From NCBI GenBank assembly GCA_964409915.1, contig CAYPEQ010000008.1, positions 1-64,000 on the forward strand: a DNA stretch of 64,000 nucleotides, read 5' to 3'. This document shows, one piece after another, positions 32,009-41,080 of the stretch. How positions within the stretch are numbered: position 1 is the stretch's first letter; the number at the start of each line of letters is the position of its first letter. The translations under genes were made by a program, and so were the position numbers. Origin of the DNA: Methanoregula sp964409915. Its GTDB lineage: Archaea; Halobacteriota; Methanomicrobia; Methanomicrobiales; Methanospirillaceae. The notes under the pieces are model-generated. The model did no database searches and was not told where the DNA came from. It saw nothing but the letters and a program-made list of their open reading frames with translations.

Positions 32009-32617
32009 TTAATTTTCAGAACATTTTTTCTGAAGAGCTAACGGCATATCCCGAATCTCTGCCGGAGAACCAACAGCAAGTTTGTGTGCCGGTACATCCC
32101 GGGTCACAATGGCACCTGCTGCAACAAGTGACCCTTCCCCGATATGAATGCCGGGAAGAATGGTCGAATTTGCTCCGATGGCTGCATGGTTTTCTATCAC
32201 CGGACCTACAAGTCCACCAATCCCTGATGGGGGGTACCGGTCGTTGGTCAAAATGGCATTTGGACCGATGAATACATGATCCTTTATTGTTGAATTTGTG
32301 GGAATGTAAACCATACTCTGGAGATTAACATTATTACCAAGGATCGTGTTCCCTTCGATGATAACCCCGGTGCCGACGGAAACATGGTCCCCGATGCGGG
32401 TCTTTTCACGGATGAGCACGTTATGCCCGGCCTGAAACCGGTTCCCGATGGTTACATCGCAGTAGATAATGGTGCCCGATCTGATCACAGCGTCGTTTCC
32501 GATTGTAGTCCCAGAAAATCCGGTTTTTCCAATGTATTCCCTCGAGGGAAACCCCAAGGTCACTGGTTCAAATACCTGAAGTCCGGTTCCTGTTTTATTG
32601 ATCCCGTATTCGATCAT
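32009..32617 (-). CDS. Hexapeptide-repeat acyltransferase (left-handed beta helix)
   Basis: The 202-residue protein has repeated hexapeptides of the I/V-G-x-x-x-x type from about residue 30 to 175, forming a left-handed beta helix. It ends with the V-x-A-G-A-I-V-T-x-D-V-P-x-x-x-L-A-V-G-S-P-A cap that marks sugar O- or N-acyltransferases such as the WbbJ/NeuD group. It probably acetylates a UDP-sugar made by its neighbours. Its ATG overlaps the glmS stop by four bases. Confidence 0.85.
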   Translation of the reverse strand: MIEYGINKTGTGLQVFEPVTLGFPSREYIGKTGFSGTTIGNDAVIRSGTIIYCDVTIGNRFQAGHNVLIREKTRIGDHVSVGTGVIIEGNTILGNNVNLQSMVYIPTNSTIKDHVFIGPNAILTNDRYPPSGIGGLVGPVIENHAAIGANSTILPGIHIGEGSLVAAGAIVTRDVPAHKLAVGSPAEIRDMPLALQKKCSEN

Positions 32618-34356
32618 TCCACGGTCACGCTCTTTGCGAGGTTTCTTGGTTTGTCAATATCCCGATCAAGGGCCACTGCGGTTCGGTATGCGAGTATCTG
32701 GAGCGCTACAATAATTGTCAGGACACCGATAAATGAGTGTGTTTTTGGCAGCGGGATAAATAAATCGACGATATCAGATAACTCTAAGTCCCCTTCATCT
32801 CCGAAAGCAATAACTGGTGCTCCTCTGGCTTTGATCTCCTTGATATTGGACACCATAACTCCATACGTTTCTCCAGGTGTGCAAATTGCAATAACCGGTG
32901 TATCCGGCGATAAAAGTGCAAAAGGTCCATGTTTTAATTCCCCTGCTGCATATCCTTCAGCATGGATATAGGAGATCTCTTTCATCTTGAGAGCGCCTTC
33001 CAGTGCGACCGGATAGAATGGGCCGCGTCCAATATAGAAGATACTCTTTGCATTTCTGCACAGGTCTACAGCGGCTGACAAGTCCATCAGGAGGACCTCT
33101 TCGATTGCCTGGTGGGCATGCTGGAGAATATTCTCAAACATTCCGTCAGATCGGGCATCAATGATCTGCATGAGGATCGCCAATTGGGCAATAAACGATT
33201 TTGTGGCTGCGACACTAATCTCTGGTCCGGCGCGCATAAAGAGCGTAGCATCAGCAACCCTGCTCGCAGAACTGCCAAGAACATTTGTTATTGCAAGCGT
33301 CTGGCAGTTATGTTTCCGTGCAAGCCTGAGTGCAGTCAGCGTATCCGCAGTCTCCCCTGACTGTGTTATCCCAATCAAAAGACCTTCCAGTGGTGGGTGG
33401 AAATACCGGAACTCCGAGGCAACATCCACTCGCACAGGAATTCCGCATGCCTCTTCAAGCAGATATTTGAAAATAAGTCCGGTATGATACGATGAACCGC
33501 AAGCAACAACGGTCAATGAGGAAAACTTGTAGACAAACGACGGTAAAGTATGTTTATCGACGCACCTCAATGTGTTGAAGAATGCCTGAGGCTGCTCGTA
33601 AATCTCCTTGAGCATAAAATGAGCAAACCCACCTTTCCTGACTTCTTCGGGAGACCAGTCGATCAGTTCCACCGGCCGATCCACTCGACACATGTCCCGA
33701 TATATTTCTATGCCGTTTTTTGTCAGGCATGCTGTATCGCCATCTTCGAGAAAAACCGCACGTTCTGTGTAATCCAGTACCGGTGTCATATCTGATGCGG
33801 CAAAATATTCATTGTCGCCGATGCCGATTACCAGCGGGCTGCCATTGCGGGCGGCAATCAGGCAATCCGATCCGGCCGCAATGATCAGCAACGCGTATGA
33901 ACCTTTGAGGATAGGGAGTATGCTTCTGACAGCTGATAGCAAATCCGTCCCTTTCCAATACCGCTCCTCAATAAGGTGGGCGACGATTTCCGTATCGGTC
34001 TCTGACCTGAAGGTATGTCCTCTGGCTGTGAGCGCTTTTTTTAACTCGGCAAAATTTTCGATAATCCCGTTATGGACAACAGCGATGCGGTTGGTGCAGT
34101 CCACATGTGGATGTGCGTTAATATCATTAGGAATACCATGGGTCGCCCACCGGGTGTGACCTATACCTATGGTTCCGCGTAACCGGAGCGCACCGGAATA
34201 TTCAGAAATCCGTCCTTTGTGCTTTTCGATCTCAAGATTAGATTCCAGTGTGGCTATGCCAAATGAATCATATCCCCGGTATTCGAGTTTTTTTAAGCCT
34301 TCAAGAATCAGGGGTGCCGCCTGCCTTCTCCCGATATACGCGATAATCCCGCACAC
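32614..34356 (-). CDS. glmS: Glutamine--fructose-6-phosphate aminotransferase (isomerising)
   Basis: GlmS makes glucosamine 6-phosphate from fructose 6-phosphate and glutamine, the first committed step to UDP-N-acetylglucosamine. The 580-residue protein starts with the nucleophile C2 (M-C-G-I-I) of the glutamine amidotransferase domain (to about 220). Two SIS sugar-isomerase domains follow, with G-C-G-S-S-Y-H-T-type and S-Q-S-G-E-T-A-D-T motifs. The start codon is GTG, one base after the stop of the upstream nucleotidyltransferase. The SIS region is slightly shorter than in bacterial GlmS. Confidence 0.96.
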   Translation of the reverse strand: MCGIIAYIGRRQAAPLILEGLKKLEYRGYDSFGIATLESNLEIEKHKGRISEYSGALRLRGTIGIGHTRWATHGIPNDINAHPHVDCTNRIAVVHNGIIENFAELKKALTARGHTFRSETDTEIVAHLIEERYWKGTDLLSAVRSILPILKGSYALLIIAAGSDCLIAARNGSPLVIGIGDNEYFAASDMTPVLDYTERAVFLEDGDTACLTKNGIEIYRDMCRVDRPVELIDWSPEEVRKGGFAHFMLKEIYEQPQAFFNTLRCVDKHTLPSFVYKFSSLTVVACGSSYHTGLIFKYLLEEACGIPVRVDVASEFRYFHPPLEGLLIGITQSGETADTLTALRLARKHNCQTLAITNVLGSSASRVADATLFMRAGPEISVAATKSFIAQLAILMQIIDARSDGMFENILQHAHQAIEEVLLMDLSAAVDLCRNAKSIFYIGRGPFYPVALEGALKMKEISYIHAEGYAAGELKHGPFALLSPDTPVIAICTPGETYGVMVSNIKEIKARGAPVIAFGDEGDLELSDIVDLFIPLPKTHSFIGVLTIIVALQILAYRTAVALDRDIDKPRNLAKSVTVE

Positions 34357-34357
34357 G

Positions 34358-35512
34358 TTATATCACCATGGTATCGTCAGGGATTATACGTGAACTCACA
34401 ACCCGGTTTCCTTCAAGAGTGGCATTGTTCCCGACAATACCGTTCCGGAACCGGGCAAATGAACCGCAGGTAACATTATCCCCGAGAATCGCGCCGAAGT
34501 GTGAATGGGTTGGCTTTCCTTCGATCTCCAGAAACCCCTCTGTTGTGCCTGTCGATATATGGTCGGCAAGCACACAGCGTTCACCAATAACGGAATCCAT
34601 AATCCGGGAATGGGAGGCTATCGATGTATCATCCATTAGTATGGTGTTTCCAATTAGGCTCAACGGTTCGATAGTTACCCGGGATCCAATGCTTGTATTG
34701 GGCAGGATACAGCAGTTCGGTCCAATTGTACAATCATTCCCTATGATAACAGGGCCAGAGATCACGGTGTTCGGGCCGATGGTTGTTCCTTTCCCTATGT
34801 GGGTAGGCCCCTGGATCGTGGCGTGGCGGCTGGATGTGCCCTCACGGGTGGCAGGCATATGCCGGAGGAGGCGCTGATTCAACCGGATCAGATCCCAGGG
34901 GTAGATCGCATCCTGCCAGTCATCCGCTGTAACGGCATGAACATCAATTCCATTCTCTATCATACATGAGATAGCCTCTGTTACATCATTTCCCCGGACA
35001 TACTGGAAAAAGTCCGTCGGTAACGAATATATCCCAGTACTCACGAGAAAACTCGTGGCATGATCCGGCTTTTCCACAATGCTGTCTACCCGCCCATCCC
35101 GTACCGTAATAACCCCGAAATTGGAGGGGTTGGGGTGTTCTTTTACCAGAACTGCATTTTTGATTTCCTTGATCTTTGCCACTGACTGAGCGTCAATGTA
35201 ATTGTCCCCGGGAAGCAGCAGGAAATCTCCTTTGATCTGGCTCTCTGCCTGCTGGAGCGCATGAGCGGTTCCGAGTTGTTTTTCCTGGATAACCACTTCA
35301 ATGGGCAGATCGAGCTGGTTTAGGAAACGGGTTACGTGTTCCTTGCGGTATCCGACTACGACAATAATATCACGGATGCCGTTTGTTACGAGAGCATCGA
35401 TAGTATACGCAATAATGGGTCGGTTTGCTACAGGAATCATAGCTTTTGGCCGGCTCCATGTGAGCGGGCGAACCCGCCGTCCCTCTCCTGCTGCAAGAAT
35501 AACTGCCTGCAT
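34358..35512 (-). CDS. Sugar-1-phosphate nucleotidyltransferase with acyltransferase tail (copy 2)
   Basis: The 384-residue protein has a GT-A nucleotidyltransferase domain beginning with L-A-A-G-E-G-R-R-V-R-P-L-T (residues 6-18) and including P-K-A-M-I-P-V and G-D-N-Y. A C-terminal left-handed beta helix follows (about 240-384). It is built like GlmU and the archaeal bifunctional GlcN-1-P acetyltransferase/GlcNAc-1-P uridyltransferases. It lies eight bases after a related paralogue, so one may handle GlcNAc and the other a different sugar. Which of the two does which is not visible. Confidence 0.85.
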   Translation of the reverse strand: MQAVILAAGEGRRVRPLTWSRPKAMIPVANRPIIAYTIDALVTNGIRDIIVVVGYRKEHVTRFLNQLDLPIEVVIQEKQLGTAHALQQAESQIKGDFLLLPGDNYIDAQSVAKIKEIKNAVLVKEHPNPSNFGVITVRDGRVDSIVEKPDHATSFLVSTGIYSLPTDFFQYVRGNDVTEAISCMIENGIDVHAVTADDWQDAIYPWDLIRLNQRLLRHMPATREGTSSRHATIQGPTHIGKGTTIGPNTVISGPVIIGNDCTIGPNCCILPNTSIGSRVTIEPLSLIGNTILMDDTSIASHSRIMDSVIGERCVLADHISTGTTEGFLEIEGKPTHSHFGAILGDNVTCGSFARFRNGIVGNNATLEGNRVVSSRIIPDDTMVI

Positions 35513-35520
35513 ATCGTTAC

Positions 35521-36720
35521 CTACCGGATTGTTGAGTTCTCCCCAAAACTTCCTTCCACATAACTATTTGGTGCAAATTGTGCATTGCTACCTATAACTG
35601 ATCCGACATTAACCGAACAGTTGATCCCAAAGTTCACGTTGTCCCCGACAACTGCACCAAACTTCGTGTGCCGGGTATTCTTTCCTCCGATTCTGATCGG
35701 GGCGTGATCATGACGAAGGTTTGCGATCTTTGTCCCTGCACCAAAATTGCAGCCGCTTCCTATGACAGAATCACCGACATAATTAAAGTGGGGAATCTTT
35801 GTTTTTGCCATCACGACTGAATTTTTAAGTTCCGTACAATGTCCTATATGGCATTCATCACCTATACTCGTTGCACCCCGGATATATGTATGCGGACCTA
35901 TCCGGCAGTTATTCCCGATAATGCAGGGACCTTCGATATAGGTTCCTGATTTTACCACCGTATCTTTTCCGATGATAACAGGACCTGACAGATGGACACC
36001 CTCCTCAATTATTCCTGAGTTTGCCGAAGAAATCCCGGCCAGAAGAGCTGCGTTAGCATCCAGTAAGTCCCAGGGATATCCGATATCCATCCATGAAGAA
36101 AGAGAAACGGCCTTTAGACCCTTTCTGGTAATCAAAACGCCAAGGGCATCTGTGAGCTCGAGTTCACCGCGTGACGAAGGTCGCACCTGTGCCAGAAGGT
36201 CAAAAATCTCTTGAGAAAAAAGGTACGCACCGGCGTTAATGATATTGGAATTTGGGTGTTTTGATTTTTCTTCGAGTGCGATGACCCGTTCGTTTTCTAC
36301 AAGAACAACACCGAAATCCCCGGGATGATCAGTGGTACTCGTTCCTATGCAGGGCGCTGGCATTTGAATCATCCTGGTGATATCGGCACTTGTAAGGATC
36401 ATATCTCCGTTCATCGCAAGGAACGGGCCTGAAATAAGATCTTGTGCTGAACGGAGGGCATCTGCAGTTCCTGATTGCTGCCGTTGCGGTGCGTAGGTAA
36501 TGTGAATACCGAAACGCTTCCCCTCGCCAAAATGGCCGCGAACTTCGCGAGCCCCGTACCCGACCACAAACACAAAATCCGTGATGCCGGCATCCCGGGC
36601 CGCAAGTACGAGATGTTCCATCATTGGGCGGTTTGCCACCGGGAGCATCACTTTAGGGCGTTGGGCGGTGAGGGGACGCATGCGTTTTCCTTCACCTGCC
36701 GCCAGCACAACGCATTGCAT
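35521..36720 (-). CDS. Sugar-1-phosphate nucleotidyltransferase with acyltransferase tail (copy 1, GlmU-like)
   Basis: This 399-residue paralogue of the next gene has the same plan: L-A-A-G-E-G-K-R-M-R-P-L-T at 6-18, P-K-V-M-L-P-V, and N-G-D-M in the metal site near 99. It also has a beta-helix acyltransferase part from about 230, with R-H-D-H-A-P-I-R-I-G-G-K and K-F-G-A-V-V-G-D. The R-H-D and K-F-G-A motifs resemble the acetyltransferase site of archaeal GlmU-like proteins. It directly follows glmM (22 bases), which makes the substrate glucosamine 1-phosphate, so this copy is the better candidate for UDP-GlcNAc formation. Confidence 0.87.
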   Translation of the reverse strand: MQCVVLAAGEGKRMRPLTAQRPKVMLPVANRPMMEHLVLAARDAGITDFVFVVGYGAREVRGHFGEGKRFGIHITYAPQRQQSGTADALRSAQDLISGPFLAMNGDMILTSADITRMIQMPAPCIGTSTTDHPGDFGVVLVENERVIALEEKSKHPNSNIINAGAYLFSQEIFDLLAQVRPSSRGELELTDALGVLITRKGLKAVSLSSWMDIGYPWDLLDANAALLAGISSANSGIIEEGVHLSGPVIIGKDTVVKSGTYIEGPCIIGNNCRIGPHTYIRGATSIGDECHIGHCTELKNSVVMAKTKIPHFNYVGDSVIGSGCNFGAGTKIANLRHDHAPIRIGGKNTRHTKFGAVVGDNVNFGINCSVNVGSVIGSNAQFAPNSYVEGSFGENSTIR

Positions 36721-36742
36721 AGGTACACCTCACCTGCATTAT

Positions 36743-37993
36743 TTAAGCAGTTTTCCCCTGCCGGACACGAATTCTCGCCTGTTCCAGTATCTCTTTTGCA
36801 ATCGAAAGAGTAGTTCCTTCGGCAGTGATCCTGATTTTGGGCTCAGTTCCACTAGCTCGTATGAGATACCAACCATTTTCCCGAGCAACCCGTATCCCGT
36901 CTGTCGGATTTTCCGCACCAAGAGTCGTTACAATTTCACGTGCCCGCTCATCCGGTATAGATTCCCGAAGGATTGGGTAGGCTGGCATAGCATCGAGCCG
37001 CTCCGCTATATTGCAACCCGATGCAATCTCGCAGAAGAGGGCGGCTGCAAAGGGACCGTCCGGGCATAGCGAGTGGTGCGGGAAAATCCAGGCGCCACTT
37101 GGTTCACCCCCGAAATCACCCCATGAAAGAAGTTCCTCTGATACGAAGCTGTCCCCGACGGGTGTGCGATGGACCTCTGCAAACGCCTCGATGATCATCG
37201 AGGCGTCGCTTGTAGTGACCACGTTTCTTGCCCCGAGATGTTCAGCAAAGAGAAGGAGGAGGTGATCGCCATCGATATATCTTCCTTTATTGTCAAACGC
37301 CATCATACGATCGGCGTCACCATCATGGACTACTGCGCAATCTGCCTCAATTTCCTTTACTAACACTCCGACATAACCCAGGTATTCTTTGAGCGGTTCG
37401 GAGGGACGTGCGAACTGTCCCGCAGGGTTGCAGTTGAGGCACGTGGTTTTTACCTCTGCATCAGCTAGGAGATACGGGGTCATAAGGGAGCCAGCGCCAT
37501 TTCCGCAGTCAATGACCACTGAAAGCCCGGGATCTATAGATACTGAATCAAGGATCGCCTTTTTATGGGGTGTAAGAGCATCGAAAGAAGATTCTATGCC
37601 CTGGTGCCGCCAGGTTGCCCAATGCGGTTCATTGATGTATTCTTCTACTTCTTTTTGCTGGATCTGAGTGAATGAGGAACCATCCGGATTGAACAGTTTG
37701 ATCCCATTATACTCCTCGGGGTTGTGGGATGCAGTGATCATGCATCCGGCTTTTACGATCCGGGCGCTGTATGCAACAGAGGGTGTAGGGACAATGCCGG
37801 TAAAACATGCTTTTCCCCCTGCACCTGTTATGCCTGAAATTATTGTACGGGCAAGCAGCGGGCTTGTTGTCCGAGTATCGATTCCCACGATGCAATCAGG
37901 GAATCGTTCCCCTATAACAGCGCCGACACTGAGCGTGGTTTCTACCAGTGCCCGGCTGAACCGCTGGCGTATTCCCGAAGAGCCAAAAAGCAT
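36743..37993 (-). CDS. glmM: Phosphoglucosamine mutase
   Basis: GlmM shifts phosphate from C6 to C1 of glucosamine phosphate. The 416-residue alpha-D-phosphohexomutase shows the active-site T-A-S-H-N-P motif with catalytic S89. The metal-binding D-G-D-A-D-R near 225, G-G-E-P-S-G near 283, and the phosphate-binding R-A-S-G-T-E-P-K near 380 also match. It starts the glycan operon, with the promoter in the short gap to 38037. The sequence is slightly shorter than bacterial GlmM (about 445). Confidence 0.92.
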   Translation of the reverse strand: MLFGSSGIRQRFSRALVETTLSVGAVIGERFPDCIVGIDTRTTSPLLARTIISGITGAGGKACFTGIVPTPSVAYSARIVKAGCMITASHNPEEYNGIKLFNPDGSSFTQIQQKEVEEYINEPHWATWRHQGIESSFDALTPHKKAILDSVSIDPGLSVVIDCGNGAGSLMTPYLLADAEVKTTCLNCNPAGQFARPSEPLKEYLGYVGVLVKEIEADCAVVHDGDADRMMAFDNKGRYIDGDHLLLLFAEHLGARNVVTTSDASMIIEAFAEVHRTPVGDSFVSEELLSWGDFGGEPSGAWIFPHHSLCPDGPFAAALFCEIASGCNIAERLDAMPAYPILRESIPDERAREIVTTLGAENPTDGIRVARENGWYLIRASGTEPKIRITAEGTTLSIAKEILEQARIRVRQGKTA

Positions 37994-38036
37994 GCATGAG
38001 GATGGGCGTTTTGTATAAAAAGAGTTTTAGCCTTTT

Positions 38037-38675
38037 TTATCGTGAGGGATCCGGCATACCATCCGGCCTCGACATGCCATAGGGGCACCAGTGTTCTCCC
38101 TGTTGGAGCCGGCAGACCCCCGATGTAGAAGGGCCCAGAAATAGGATACGTTTTCTTCCGCCGAAGGTCTCTATGAGATTTCCTATATCAGGGGCAATGA
38201 TTCCCTCGTTATTGATAAGGATAATTTCAGCTTCATTGATATCTGTAGTTAATCTGATTTTCCCCGACCTTTCCAATACGGGTATTTTTCCTATACAAAA
38301 TATCCGGCTACCGCTGAGTTCTTCCATGAGTTCGTGAAGGCAGGCTGCGTGCGATACTGCAGGACAGGCCCGCCGTACCCGTGAGATACAGAAAAATACG
38401 GTGGCGACATTGATGATGGCACAAGCGGCACCGCGAACGCCCGGAGCATCAATGGGAGCCCCAAACATAAATGAGATCTTTGTCATGGCCCGGATTGGAT
38501 CGTCTGTGACAAATTCTGCAGTTCTTCCCCCAAAAGATGCAGTCATACATGCGCCCCGTTCAAACTGGCAGTTCTTGGCATCTGGATCGACATCAAGGAG
38601 AACACCGGCGTCTTCACATCCGCTGTGCTCGAGGATATCTTCGAGCCGGTTTACAGAGTCTTTAATAATATCCAT
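38037..38675 (-). CDS. Unrecognised Cys-rich protein, Rossmann-like second half
   Basis: I do not recognise this 212-residue protein. Cys are frequent (C20, C36, C43 and others). A central C-x4-R-x5-C run and a C-H-like segment near 110-120 suggest ligand chemistry. The part from about 120 has a Rossmann-like alternation with D-I-N-E-A-E-I-I-L-I-N-N-E-G and L-F-L-G-P-S-T-S-G-V, and it ends with H-W-C-P-Y-G-M. The pattern recalls heavy-metal-chelation-like DUF proteins, but the match is weak. It overlaps the cyclase gene by one base, so it belongs to that operon with pcm. Confidence 0.6.
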   Translation of the reverse strand: MDIIKDSVNRLEDILEHSGCEDAGVLLDVDPDAKNCQFERGACMTASFGGRTAEFVTDDPIRAMTKISFMFGAPIDAPGVRGAACAIINVATVFFCISRVRRACPAVSHAACLHELMEELSGSRIFCIGKIPVLERSGKIRLTTDINEAEIILINNEGIIAPDIGNLIETFGGRKRILFLGPSTSGVCRLQQGEHWCPYGMSRPDGMPDPSR

Positions 38676-39289
38676 TATTCCTCGGCCTTTTTTTGTATAA
38701 GCACAACCCGGGCCGGTGCACCATCCAAGCCGGTAAGGCGCAGTGGCAGGGCTGTCATTTCGTATTCTCCTTCATCAACATTTGATAGATCAAGAAGTTC
38801 AATAATAATACAGCCATTTCCAAGAAGCTCCCGGTGCACCGATCCATCGCAGACAAAAGCTTCGATAGAGAATGAGTCTATGCCAAGACAGAGTGTGCCC
38901 TGCGCACTCAGAAGTTCTGCTGCGTCTTGTGTAATGTGGGGGAAATTCTCCCTGAACCGGGTTTCTTTCGAAAACATTGTTTTTAAGATAATCCTCTTTG
39001 CAGTGCCAAGCCTGCCACGAAGATGTGAGGCTGTAATGGTACTTCCTGCAGTCGTTACATCCAGAACCAGACACGGGCCGATAAGATTATCGAGAGGGAT
39101 CGTGTCAATTGTATCCCCTTTTTTAAGATAGTGAACAGGAGCGTCTATGTGGGTTCCTGAGTGGCTGTTCATATGCAGGTCACTTATAAGGTAAAGCCCT
39201 GAATCTCTCTGGGAAAACTGCGGCGGAGGATCCCCGGGAAAAGAGACTGTTGAACCTGAAAGAGGTCGCGTTATATCGATAATTTTCAT
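38675..39289 (-). CDS. Cyclase/kynurenine formamidase-family hydrolase
   Basis: The 204-residue protein belongs to the metal-dependent cyclase family (Pfam Cyclase). It shows the diagnostic H-S-G-T-H-I-D-A-P-V-H motif at about residues 42-52, which binds the metal, and G-D-P-P-P near 20. Family members include arylformamidase and polyketide cyclases. No kynurenine pathway is visible here, so the substrate is unknown. It follows pcm by three bases and precedes an unrecognised Cys-rich gene. Confidence 0.85.
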   Translation of the reverse strand: MKIIDITRPLSGSTVSFPGDPPPQFSQRDSGLYLISDLHMNSHSGTHIDAPVHYLKKGDTIDTIPLDNLIGPCLVLDVTTAGSTITASHLRGRLGTAKRIILKTMFSKETRFRENFPHITQDAAELLSAQGTLCLGIDSFSIEAFVCDGSVHRELLGNGCIIIELLDLSNVDEGEYEMTALPLRLTGLDGAPARVVLIQKKAEE

Positions 39290-39292
39290 AGA

Positions 39293-39946
39293 CTATTCCT
39301 CCCATCCATACTTACCTACGAGAGGAACAAATCGGACCCCGCCGAACTGCTCCTCCCTAAATTGATCACCATGACGTTCGATTACGATGAGGTCCTGGAT
39401 CGACCGGCTGCCCACCGGGGCCACAAGCCTGCCACCTTCTGTGAGCTGGGCTTTGAGCGGCTCCGGAATCTCCGGCGTTGCAGCCGTTACGAGTATTCCA
39501 TTGAACGGGGCTGATGGTGGATGGCCAAGTGTCCCGTCCCCAAAAACGATCTCCACATTTTTTGCATGGACTGCTGCAAGGTTAGTACGTGCACGCTCTG
39601 CCACTGTTTCTATGCGTTCAATGGTTATAACTTTTTTAACAAGCTTCGAAAGGATAGCGGCTTGGTACCCGCTTCCTGCGCCGATTTCGAGCACGATATC
39701 GGTTGATGTTGGATGGAGCAGTTCAGTCATAAGCGCTACGATGTATGGTTGCGAAATAGTTTGACCGCTTCCGATTGGCAGTGGAGCGTCCGCGTATGCG
39801 TCACGATCCCAAGGTGGCGGAATGAAAAGGTGACGGGGAACTTCCCTCATCGCAGAAAGAACACCCGGGTCCCTAATACCTCGTGCCTCTATCTGCAGTT
39901 TCACCATCCTGCGGCGTTCATCCGATCGAGGATACGAGGATATCAT
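39293..39946 (-). CDS. pcm: Protein-L-isoaspartate O-methyltransferase
   Basis: Pcm methylates damaged isoaspartyl residues so that they can be repaired. The 217-residue protein has the family-specific I-G-S-G-Q-T-I-S-Q-P-Y near 57-67 and the SAM-binding V-L-E-I-G-A-G-S-G-Y-Q-A-A near 83-95. Both are diagnostic. The length is normal. It starts 18 bases after the sufB stop and is followed at three bases by the cyclase gene. Confidence 0.96.
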   Translation of the reverse strand: MISSYPRSDERRRMVKLQIEARGIRDPGVLSAMREVPRHLFIPPPWDRDAYADAPLPIGSGQTISQPYIVALMTELLHPTSTDIVLEIGAGSGYQAAILSKLVKKVITIERIETVAERARTNLAAVHAKNVEIVFGDGTLGHPPSAPFNGILVTAATPEIPEPLKAQLTEGGRLVAPVGSRSIQDLIVIERHGDQFREEQFGGVRFVPLVGKYGWEE

Positions 39947-39964
39947 GGACCCGGGAAAAAGAAC

Positions 39965-41080
39965 CTAGAACCCAGCCTTCTCCGCCACATCAATGGTGGC
40001 ATCGATCTGTTTCTGCAGTGCCTCAGGAAGGCCGGCGATCTTGACATCAAGGAATCCACGGATAATCGTCGCGGTAGCTTCGTCTTCTGAAAGCCCTCGT
40101 GACATCAGGTACTCGATCTCTTCCTGTGCCAGTTTGCCGACAGCCGCCTCATGAGAAAGTTCGGTTCCAACTACCCGGCCGTCAATCTCAGGAATGGCAT
40201 AAATTGTGCCGTCTTTGAGGATAAGGCCTTTACATTCGAGATGCCCTCGGGTTCCAGGTGTCTCTCCCAGAATATGGCCACGGGATATGATGGTTCCGCC
40301 TTTTGTTATTGCACGGGTAACAAGTTCTGCACTCGCGCCCTTTCCCCGAAGGATCGCCCGTGAACCGATATCGAGATACGATGTAGGCGATGCAATGGTG
40401 ATAGTCGAGAACCGTGCAACCGAGTTCTCTCCTTTTAATGTTGCCGTCGGATACATCTGGATCTTCTTCACCGGTTGCATACAAACATAATTCGAGAGAA
40501 AAACCCCGTTTTCCTCAACAATGGATGCGCTACGCGGGTAGACCTCAATGTTTTCCGTCCATGTATGGATCATGGTGAAACTGACTTTCGCGTTCTTTTT
40601 AATATAAAACTCCGATACGCCGTAATGTGCGGCTCCCTGGCCGACATGACCCCCGCTTGTGCACCCGGAAATAATATGAAGCTCTGCACCTTCCTCTGCT
40701 ATAATGATGTTGTGGACATGCTGGATTGTCTCACGGCCAAGATAAAGGCAGGCTTGGATCGGGAGAATATTGCTTGTCCCTTTATGGGCGATGATTACGT
40801 ACCCTTTCGGATCGTTCTGTTCAGCTACGTATTTTGTTATCTCATCCTTATCCATTGGGACTGCCTTCCAGTTATACTCGTGAAGCCAGTCATATTTTTC
40901 CATCGCTCTCTTATAGGAAAGGACTTCGATACCTTCCTCACGGCACTCAGCATGAATAACATCCTGGTTCATCTGGAGATAACTGCCGCAACGGTTTTCC
41001 ATGGACAGTTCGATACCCGATTGGACGAGCCGTTCCTTGTCCTCGTTTGAGATACCCGGTGCATTCAGCTCTGACGACAT
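39965..41080 (-). CDS. sufB: Fe-S cluster scaffold SufB/SufD
   Basis: The protein forms the beta-helix scaffold that builds Fe-S clusters with SufC. The 371-residue length is shorter than bacterial SufB (about 490), as in archaeal SufB proteins. It has the conserved core G-A-A-H-Y-G-V-S near 151, R-A-I-L-R-G-K-G-A near 235 and the C-terminal L-S-H-E-A-A-V-G-K-L near 312, with the family Glu and His. It overlaps the sufC end by 16 bases. Archaea commonly use just SufBC, and no cysteine desulfurase is visible here. Confidence 0.92.
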   Translation of the reverse strand: MSSELNAPGISNEDKERLVQSGIELSMENRCGSYLQMNQDVIHAECREEGIEVLSYKRAMEKYDWLHEYNWKAVPMDKDEITKYVAEQNDPKGYVIIAHKGTSNILPIQACLYLGRETIQHVHNIIIAEEGAELHIISGCTSGGHVGQGAAHYGVSEFYIKKNAKVSFTMIHTWTENIEVYPRSASIVEENGVFLSNYVCMQPVKKIQMYPTATLKGENSVARFSTITIASPTSYLDIGSRAILRGKGASAELVTRAITKGGTIISRGHILGETPGTRGHLECKGLILKDGTIYAIPEIDGRVVGTELSHEAAVGKLAQEEIEYLMSRGLSEDEATATIIRGFLDVKIAGLPEALQKQIDATIDVAEKAGF

